From positions 1 through 64,000 of the forward strand of contig DAOUKR010000025.1 of assembly GCA_034421095.1 (NCBI GenBank): a stretch of 64,000 nucleotides of DNA, given 5' to 3'. This DNA is from JAGWBG01 sp034421095. Lineage in GTDB: Bacteria > Chloroflexota > Dehalococcoidia > Lucifugimonadales > JAGWBF01. The notes below the pieces were generated by a model that searched no databases, was not told the origin of the DNA, and saw only the letters and a list, made by a program, of their open reading frames with translations. Position numbers and translations under genes: made by a program. Numbering within the stretch: the stretch's first letter is position 1; each line of letters begins with the position of its first letter. Positions 59,724-64,000 of the stretch are shown here, piece after piece.

Positions 59724-60418
59724 GGAGAAAGCCTCCTGAGGATAGAGTTCAGGCGAGGCGTGTCGTCCGCCAACTGTACCGCAAGGGCCTTCCCTGCACC
59801 CACCAGAAAGCTGCCGGAGTCCTCTAGATGTGCGCCGGCCTGACGGAGGCAGGCAGCGACGACCTCATCGGCAATCCCCTGACCGGACGGGACCGAGTTC
59901 ACCAGAAGGCTCAGAAAATCCAGGGAGCGGGTAAACCGGCCCACCTCCTCCGGAGTGCACAGGTATACAAAGGAGTGGATTCGAGGAGGAAGGGCGGGAA
60001 GATACTGAACACATGTATCGCCCTCACTGTGCCCCACTATGAGGGCCTCAAAACGTGTACACAGGAGACGTTCAAGCTGAGGGTTGCTGCGGTAAACGTC
60101 CTCATCTCTATTTTCATCTTCACCTCGTGCAATGACGGGACGGCCAGGGTCAAGTGACTCGGTACTAATGCCACACACAACGGCGTAGACATGGGAGGTA
60201 TCGGCCTCAGCCTCTCCTTCGACTGCTCCTTGAACCCCATCGCCAAAGGGGGACAGAGCGGTCCGGACGGACCGGGTGCGGACAAAGGCCCCCAGAGGCG
60301 GCGAACAGTATAGCCGGTAGCACTGGGCCAAGAATCTGTGGGAGGCGGCCTCAACCACCTCGCCTATACGCTGGCCCCCTTCAGGGCTCTCCCCCGACCA
60401 TTCTCCTATCACAGCCAC
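59720..60418 (-). CDS. Unrecognised protein encoded between NurA and HerA
   Basis: The 232-residue protein is not recognised. It is soluble; features are a basic N-terminal half with FVRTRSVRTALSPFG, the acidic linker VIARGEDENRDEDVYRS, and a C-terminal part with RIHSFVYLCTPEEVGRFTRSLDFLSLLVNSVPSGQGIADEVVAACLRQAG. Overlaps of four bases with herA and ten bases with nurA imply tight translational coupling and therefore a shared complex. I suggest an accessory subunit linking nuclease and ATPase, by position only. Confidence 0.65.
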   Translation of the reverse strand: MAVIGEWSGESPEGGQRIGEVVEAASHRFLAQCYRLYCSPPLGAFVRTRSVRTALSPFGDGVQGAVEGEAEADTSHVYAVVCGISTESLDPGRPVIARGEDENRDEDVYRSNPQLERLLCTRFEALIVGHSEGDTCVQYLPALPPRIHSFVYLCTPEEVGRFTRSLDFLSLLVNSVPSGQGIADEVVAACLRQAGAHLEDSGSFLVGAGKALAVQLADDTPRLNSILRRLSP

Positions 60419-61623
60419 CGCCTTTGCTTGGACCGGTTTTTCTCCGACGTGTAAACGGGAAGTCGCTGCCTGGTCAAAGCATCCTCAAGAAGCTGTTTGA
60501 AGGCCTCCCTATCCCTGCCTGTGACCACAGCCTGTTCATGGGCCTCGGCGATGGCAACAGGATAGCCCATGCCGCGCCTGCACTGGTCAAGAATCAGCGT
60601 ATGGCTCATTGCCAACAGCTTTTCGTCCCTGGCTACCCACTCGGGCACCTCTATCCGCGCTATCTCGTCACCGGTATTGATATAGTAGAAGTATATCCGA
60701 TGGGGGCCGTAGAATTCCCTGGAGACGGACGAGTTGGTACGGTAGACATCGGAACGCTCTCCCGGCCCGAGAATCTCCTGAAAGAGGTGCCGGTCCAGGA
60801 ACCCGTTTACAATGTCGCAGGGGTTCCGACCGGAGCGATGGACGCTGCATTGCCGGCGACACTCAGCCGTGTTGTAAGGGCAAAGATGAAGACGGAGGGT
60901 ATTCACCACCTCGGTGCTCTGGGTGAGGCTGACGTAGGCTGCCACCACAAGGTCACGGTCACGCCCCAGTTCTCTGAGCTTGTCAAGGGCCGGTATGAGT
61001 CCCTCGCGGAGTATCTTATCGCGAATAAAGGTTGGATACGCCCGTCCGGCCAGTCCCCACATAATCAGGGAACCATCAACAAGGGCCAGCACCGGCACCC
61101 CGGGGGGTGCCGTCTCAACTGAACATGCCAGACCCGCGACCTCATCCACGGCACGCTTCAGGCCCAGGAGAGGGCCCTGCACGGGCACCGAGTCGTTTGA
61201 CGACGACGAGTCGGTTATGTAAAGGTCGTCTTCCTCGGTGTAAAGCCTAGGAGAACTGAAAAACCGGGCGTCCGGGCTGCTGCCGTATGCAAGAAGGCAT
61301 CCGCCAATGTTTATAAGATAGCAACGCACGGGTGTGTGTCGGTCTACGTCTATATGGGACCCGTCCGATGATACCACGCAGAAATCGCCGGGGACCAATC
61401 CAGGGATATAGCTGCCAGCAAAGCCGTCTACCAGTCCGGCCCACATGTAATGTCTTTCCTGGCCGGACTCGGCTTCAGCTTTCTGCTTCACCTCTGAAGC
61501 GTCTGCAACCCTCATCGCAGTCACCGCACTGGCAAGGCGTTGAGCGCGGTCATCCCGGCCGACATTGAGGCGCTCGGCGAGGCTATCAAGCTGCTGAAGG
61601 GTTTGGCTCAGGTCAAGACCCAT
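60409..61623 (-). CDS. nurA: NurA domain nuclease
   Basis: The 404-residue protein has the NurA pattern: FCVVSSDGSHIDVDRHTPVRCYLINIG with catalytic Asp (about residue 87), LALVDGSLIMWGL with a second Asp, and YYINTGDEIARIEVPEWVARDEKLLAMSHTLILDQCRRGMGYPVAIAEAHEQAVV towards the C-terminus, which includes the third acidic cluster and typical NurA C-terminal region. NurA is a DNA end-resection nuclease that pairs with HerA, encoded two genes downstream. It starts three bases after the selB stop. Confidence 0.9.
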   Translation of the reverse strand: MGLDLSQTLQQLDSLAERLNVGRDDRAQRLASAVTAMRVADASEVKQKAEAESGQERHYMWAGLVDGFAGSYIPGLVPGDFCVVSSDGSHIDVDRHTPVRCYLINIGGCLLAYGSSPDARFFSSPRLYTEEDDLYITDSSSSNDSVPVQGPLLGLKRAVDEVAGLACSVETAPPGVPVLALVDGSLIMWGLAGRAYPTFIRDKILREGLIPALDKLRELGRDRDLVVAAYVSLTQSTEVVNTLRLHLCPYNTAECRRQCSVHRSGRNPCDIVNGFLDRHLFQEILGPGERSDVYRTNSSVSREFYGPHRIYFYYINTGDEIARIEVPEWVARDEKLLAMSHTLILDQCRRGMGYPVAIAEAHEQAVVTGRDREAFKQLLEDALTRQRLPVYTSEKNRSKQRRWL

Positions 61624-61626
61624 TCC

Positions 61627-63492
61627 TTACCTCAACACCCGTTCGTCCCCTTTTCGGCGGGTAATGTGTTGCTGATCAAGGTACTCCAACAAGGGCAGGA
61701 TGTACTTGCGGCTGGAGCCGAAAAGGTCTCTGCCATCTGCCACGGTAATCTTTCCATGCTCCCTGGTATGCACGACTATTTTATCAACCATGTCCCTGTA
61801 GGCCGACGCGGCAAAGATTACCGTTTCATTGACTTTAACCACCCTCTCCTCTTCCGTCAGCAGGGATAGTAGCTCAGGGTCAATGGGATGGTCGGTGGGA
61901 GGGGAGTAGGGATCGGATTCCAGAGCTTTGATGTAGCCATCTACCTGCTGCTGCTGGGCCTGGCTCAGGGTAGCCCGGTGGCCGGGCAGACGCACCCACG
62001 CTTCTTCTTCAGCCAGAGCACCCTCGTCTGCCAGATACTTCAGGGCCACCGGAAAGACCTGTTGGGAAAGACCCAGGCGGCTCCTGAACTCCTCGCGGGG
62101 GACGCCCTTGCGCAGCGGGAACTGTTGGTGATAGGACCTCAATACCTCAGACGCCTTTTTCTTCAGCGAACTCCACGCCGGGGCCGAGTAGACCAATGTA
62201 TCGGGCTGGGCAGAAGTATCACCCAATAGCACCACCTGCCCGCTTGCTGCCAAATCCGTGGTCCCGGAAAGTACCTCACCCAAAGCGAGGTTGGCCCGAT
62301 GGGCCAGGGTGGTCAGGTCGCAGGGGCTCCAGCGTTCTATGGCGCTAAGAAGGGACTCTTCTCCTGTGTCTTCCTCCATGGCCATAAGTCGCTCTATCAC
62401 CGAAACCAGAAAACGCCGATGACGACGGCCCGGGTAGGAGTCCACCACTTTCCCGCCGCCCAAGGTGGCGTCTGCGGAGCGGACCACAAACAAGTCTCCC
62501 TTTACGACTGGGATAGGCTCTTCCAGATGTATCTGACTCCAGCCCTCTTCTCCGGGCTTCAGTTCGTCTCTATCCAGTAGGCGCACCCTGGCCGGCGTCT
62601 CGTTGGTGAAAAGGTGGAAGGTAATGCCCTCGTTGTGTTTCAGGGGCCGGGGAGCGTCACGGGTGAGCCTTAGCTGGGCATCCAGCCTGGTGGTTGGCCT
62701 AAGCCACCCCGACGTGGTAATCACTTCCCCACGTTGTATGTCGTCTCGAGAAATCCCGGAGAGATTCACCGCCAGCCGCCTTCCGGGGTCGGCATGGTCA
62801 AGTTTCTTCCTGTGGCTCTGAAGGCCACGGACCCGGCCCCTCTCTCCGGCAAGTAAGAGTTGCACCTCCTGTCCCACGGACAGGGTCCCGTCTATGAGGG
62901 TGCCCGTGACCACGGTGCCGAACCCGGCCACGGTGAAGCACCTGTCTACCGGCAGACGGGGACGGCCCAAATCCTTGCGGGCCTCGGTGGAGTCCAGCAT
63001 GGCGTCAACTGCGGCCTTGAGTTCATCCAGACCCTGCCCGCTGTAAGCGGATACGGCCAACATCCGTGAGCCTTCAAAGGTAGTCCCCTTGAGGGTGTCT
63101 TCAACCTCGACCTTTACCAGCTCAAGCAACTCCTCGTCCACCAGGTCGCTCTTGGTGATGACCACAAGGCCGCGCTTGACACGAAGAATATCCAGGATTG
63201 TCAGATGCTCTCTGGTCTGGGGCATAACGCTCTCGTCGGCAGCCACCACCAGCAGCGCCAGGTCAATTCCCCCCACGCCGGCAAGCATGTTCTTGATGAA
63301 CCGCTCGTGGCCGGGCACGTCAACGATGCTGACCTCACGCCCGCTGGGGAGGGTAAGCCAGGCAAAACCCAGGTCAATGGTCATCTCCCGTTCCTTCTCC
63401 TGGGGCAAGCGGTCAGGGTCTATGCTGGTAAGGGCTTTAACCAGGGTGGATTTGCCGTGGTCAACGTGTCCTGCGGTGCCAATGACGTACAT
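61627..63492 (-). CDS. selB: Selenocysteine-specific translation elongation factor SelB
   Basis: The 621-residue GTPase starts MYVIGTAGHVDHGKSTLVKALT (G1 at residues 8-16), has DVPGHERFIKNML (G3) and VVITKSDLVD (G4), and continues with EF-Tu-like beta-barrel domains (GFGTVVTGTLIDGTLSVGQEVQLL) and a long C-terminal region (from about 380) of winged-helix repeats. The N-terminal G domain without the elongation-factor-specific insertions plus a winged-helix tail is the SelB arrangement, which reads UGA as selenocysteine with a SECIS. It implies that selA, selD and tRNA-Sec exist elsewhere in the genome; the in-window client is the gene at 18797. CGAAAGGGAACG precedes the ATG. Confidence 0.95.
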   Translation of the reverse strand: MYVIGTAGHVDHGKSTLVKALTSIDPDRLPQEKEREMTIDLGFAWLTLPSGREVSIVDVPGHERFIKNMLAGVGGIDLALLVVAADESVMPQTREHLTILDILRVKRGLVVITKSDLVDEELLELVKVEVEDTLKGTTFEGSRMLAVSAYSGQGLDELKAAVDAMLDSTEARKDLGRPRLPVDRCFTVAGFGTVVTGTLIDGTLSVGQEVQLLLAGERGRVRGLQSHRKKLDHADPGRRLAVNLSGISRDDIQRGEVITTSGWLRPTTRLDAQLRLTRDAPRPLKHNEGITFHLFTNETPARVRLLDRDELKPGEEGWSQIHLEEPIPVVKGDLFVVRSADATLGGGKVVDSYPGRRHRRFLVSVIERLMAMEEDTGEESLLSAIERWSPCDLTTLAHRANLALGEVLSGTTDLAASGQVVLLGDTSAQPDTLVYSAPAWSSLKKKASEVLRSYHQQFPLRKGVPREEFRSRLGLSQQVFPVALKYLADEGALAEEEAWVRLPGHRATLSQAQQQQVDGYIKALESDPYSPPTDHPIDPELLSLLTEEERVVKVNETVIFAASAYRDMVDKIVVHTREHGKITVADGRDLFGSSRKYILPLLEYLDQQHITRRKGDERVLR

Positions 63493-63640
63493 GGTGCGTT
63501 CCCTTTCGCTTCATGGTTTTAGGATAGCACCAACCGGGGGCGGGAAGCAATTCATACAAGGGCCGGTCAGAAGCGACCATCGCGGTCTGCTATCTTTAGA
63601 GTGTAGATTTTCAGAGTGCATAGACCTTAATTTTACAGCC

Positions 63641-63895
63641 ATGGAAGACGTATCTCTCGCAAAGCAAATGGGCCAAATTGTTAGGCGCTTGCGCACCGAA
63701 GCCGGATTGTCTCAAGAGCATTTCGCTAGTCTTTGTGAGTTACATCGGACCTACATTGGCGCTATTGAGCGTGGCGAAAAGATGGTTACCGTTGGAACAG
63801 CCAACAAGCTGGCTAAGGCCCTTGGCCTATCTTTGTCCCAATTCTTCCAACAGTTAGACTGCGAGGGAACCTGTGATGAACACCGGCAATCCTGA
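63641..63895 (+). CDS. Xre-type helix-turn-helix regulator (possible C-protein)
   Basis: The 84-residue protein is a Cro/C1-type HTH: QMGQIVRRLRTEAGLSQEHFASLCELHRTYIGAIERGEKMVTVGTANKLAKALGLSLSQFF. It is close in size and sequence style to controller (C) proteins of restriction-modification systems. Two direct copies of AGAGTG(T/C)A at 63598-63605 and 63613-63620 precede it and might be binding sites, though they do not match the classic C-box. The final bases overlap the start of the next gene by about 20 bases. The ATG at 63641 is used since nothing upstream matches the domain. Confidence 0.75.
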   Translation: MEDVSLAKQMGQIVRRLRTEAGLSQEHFASLCELHRTYIGAIERGEKMVTVGTANKLAKALGLSLSQFFQQLDCEGTCDEHRQS

Positions 63896-64000
63896 GTTTC
63901 AAAGCTTAGGGGAGAGGCTGGCCGACTACTGTAGGCGATACTCCATCCCTTTACATTACTTCTTTGAAATTCTCAACGACCAAAAAGTTGTACCTATGCT
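63876..64000 (+). CDS. Start of an unrecognised protein, cut off by the window end
   Basis: From ATG 63876 the frame reads MNTGNPEFQSLGERLADYCRR and YSIPLHYFFEILNDQKVVPM and is open to the window end (41 residues). It overlaps the end of the upstream HTH gene. The translational overlap with a C-protein-like regulator is typical of restriction endonuclease genes, and the sequence start would fit one, but I do not recognise the family from this fragment. Confidence 0.5.
   Translation, partial: MNTGNPEFQSLGERLADYCRRYSIPLHYFFEILNDQKVVPM

Noticed and set aside
63089..63895. A 268-residue frame covering the HTH domain and antisense selB.
   Set aside because: Only the last 84 residues resemble a protein; the rest is the reverse strand of selB.
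1..64000. Prophage, insertion sequence, integron or CRISPR array.
   Set aside because: No transposase, integrase, phage structural gene, cas gene or spaced repeat array is visible on either strand.

Overview
The window (about 57-58% G+C by eye, compact, both strands used) looks like a chromosome segment of an uncultured Chloroflexota bacterium, most likely a Dehalococcoidia/SAR202-type lineage. The basis is indirect: an overlapping DUF2298 (YYY) plus TIGR03663 membrane pair, luciferase-like flavin enzymes, the DUF1800/DUF1501 pair, CocE and M20 hydrolases, and a CxxxY-type CcmE. No rRNA is present to confirm the taxon. No prophage, insertion sequence or CRISPR array was seen.

Layout. 1-5.7 kb: tyrosine phosphatase, a broken oxidoreductase next to dispersed repeats, tRNA-Ala, and single enzymes (PAC2, SnoaL-like, sugar isomerase-like, VOC, LLM). 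6.2-10.5 kb: DUF1800, DUF1501, NHL beta-propeller and a small cytochrome-tail-like protein. 11.2-14.5 kb: amidohydrolase, alpha/beta hydrolase and M20 peptidase. 14.6-16.3 kb: a lipoprotein thioredoxin and CcdA behind four 11-bp direct repeats arranged like a PhoB/OmpR-family operator. 16.5-26.7 kb: CocE hydrolase, a DsbA-family gene with an in-frame TGA at its active-site cysteine position, rnc, ftsY, two large membrane proteins and a BFN-domain protein. 26.8-34.4 kb: a complete F-type ATP synthase operon (a, c, b, delta, alpha, gamma, beta, epsilon) containing two extra small genes. 34.5-36.9 kb: a DNA methyltransferase-HNH fusion and an unrecognised partner, of lower G+C. 37.1-39.9 kb: 2-oxoacid:acceptor oxidoreductase. 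39.9-44 kb: an ECF sigma factor divergent from its likely anti-sigma factor, then ccmABCDE. 44.1-54.1 kb: tRNA-Pro, moaB-like gene, trmD, rplS, priA, def, cca, secD and secF. 54.1-58 kb: F420-type LLM enzyme, endonuclease IV, zincin-like protein, CDGSH protein and leucine dehydrogenase. 58-63.5 kb: the minus-strand run selB-nurA-X-herA. The right edge holds an Xre-type regulator overlapping a gene cut off by the window.

Most notable: the frame at 18797-19426 begins at an ATG with a strong ribosome-binding site, meets TGA exactly where DsbA-family proteins carry the catalytic cysteine, and is followed by a possible SECIS-like hairpin. selB, the selenocysteine elongation factor, lies in the same window. 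Together these argue for a selenocysteine-containing thiol oxidoreductase that ordinary gene calling would truncate. Secondary points are the selB/NurA/HerA linkage, the two extra small ATP synthase operon genes, the PhoB-like operator on the thioredoxin/CcdA genes, the methyltransferase-HNH locus and a SecD with an expanded repetitive periplasmic region.
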